The position numbers were made by a program, and so were the translations under genes. From Marinomonas primoryensis (GTDB lineage: Bacteria > Pseudomonadota > Gammaproteobacteria > Pseudomonadales > Marinomonadaceae), in the NCBI RefSeq assembly GCF_013372285.1, contig NZ_CP054301.1, positions 2,287,001 through 2,351,000 on the forward strand: a stretch of DNA of 64,000 nucleotides, read 5' to 3'. Positions 63,702-64,000 of the stretch are shown in pieces. Under the pieces are notes generated by a model. The model was not told the DNA's origin and searched no databases. It was given only the letters and a program-made list of their open reading frames with translations. Positions within the stretch are counted from its first letter, which is position 1. The number at the start of each line of letters is the position of its first letter.

Positions 63702-64000
63702 CTAACCTTCCCCGAAGTGCCGGCCAGTGGTGTTTTTGACGCGCTCGATGGTTTCATCGATCCGTAGTGGGTTAGTTTGAAGCTGATCAACGGCGATTTG
63801 GTATTTGCGGATGGTTTCGACCATATTCATTATATCGGCGGCGGGGACGACGACAATGCTTTCTGTTATTCCCAAGGATTGGGCGATGTCGTTAATGAGT
63901 TTGAGTTTTTCGTCGTCTTGGATGGTGGCGGATAAGCCTTGTTGGATGGGTTCTTGCGGTTGCTCTGGTTGGGCTTGGTCGAAGGCGCGGATGACTTGCA
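63702..64000 (-). CDS. C-terminal part of an unrecognised protein (cut by the window edge)
   Basis: On the minus strand one frame is open from the window edge to a TAG at 63702-63704, about 98 codons. It contains QAQPEQPQEPIQQGL, DDEKLKLINDIAQSLG, VVVPAADIMNMVETIRKYQI and ERVKNTTGRHFGEG. A proline/glutamine-rich linker is followed by a charged helical end, a layout seen in multidomain DNA-associated or element-borne proteins. I do not recognise the family. By eye the codons are richer in G+C than the lipoprotein genes beside it, which hints at a different origin. Confidence 0.6.
   Translation of the reverse strand, partial: QVIRAFDQAQPEQPQEPIQQGLSATIQDDEKLKLINDIAQSLGITESIVVVPAADIMNMVETIRKYQIAVDQLQTNPLRIDETIERVKNTTGRHFGEG

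Overview
The window looks like chromosomal DNA from a marine gammaproteobacterium of the Oceanospirillales, most like Marinomonas. This is inferred from the gene set (fxsA-groES-groEL, yajQ, cvfB, srmB, a LeuA of the long type, umuDC), the moderate-to-low G+C, and sugar, polyol and purine uptake operons typical of heterotrophic marine bacteria. No rRNA, tRNA or CRISPR array was found. The window cuts one gene at each end.

Layout. Positions 1-554 hold the N-terminal half of a membrane protein on the minus strand. Positions 1055-6947 are a purine uptake and salvage unit: a nucleoside-type ABC transporter (double ATPase, two permeases, BMP-type binding protein) and an adenine-deaminase-type hydrolase. 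Positions 7073-10784 hold a DUF2750 protein, a histidine-rich DUF2946 / PepSY membrane pair, an RlmI-like methyltransferase and an unannotated 56-residue protein. Positions 10850-22861 are mostly housekeeping: an EamA exporter, a fragment of a fumarylacetoacetate hydrolase family gene, groEL/groES/fxsA, an alkyltransferase-like protein, yajQ, a ketopantoate reductase, cvfB, a DUF1415 gene, srmB, ribA, an Lrp-type regulator and leuA. Positions 22968-28360 encode a 1492-residue hybrid histidine kinase with a full phosphorelay, translationally coupled to a REC-GGDEF response regulator.

Positions 28933-33588 are a peptide/nickel-type ABC operon with a fused double ATPase. It is preceded by sequences resembling Zur and Fur operators. 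Positions 33784-45806 are a galactoside regulon: CUT1 importer, alpha-galactosidase (GH36), beta-galactosidase (GH42), lactonase, KDGal kinase, KDPGal aldolase and an IclR regulator. Three copies of a TGGAAC-N3-GTTYCA operator-like motif flank it. The De Ley-Doudoroff route it encodes lacks the galactose dehydrogenase and galactonate dehydratase. In their place, between the alpha-galactosidase and dgoK, is an open 55-codon chimera joining the start of an IlvD/EDD dehydratase to the end of a short-chain dehydrogenase. This is the most interesting object in the window.

Positions 45915-53670 are a second sugar/polyol operon: XylF/RbsC-type ABC transporter, SDR, FGGY pentulose kinase, HAD phosphatase and a LacI regulator with two identical 14-bp palindromic operators. 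Positions 53780-60037 carry single enzymes (dienelactone hydrolase family, GFA family, MsrB, CtlX-type hydrolase with a divergent Lrp regulator). They also carry a TetR-controlled cluster with a small membrane protein, a fatty-acid-hydroxylase-family enzyme and a MipA-type outer-membrane protein. The right end holds a decayed REP-associated transposase, an SOS-controlled umuDC operon, two small lipoproteins and the C-terminal part of an unrecognised protein.
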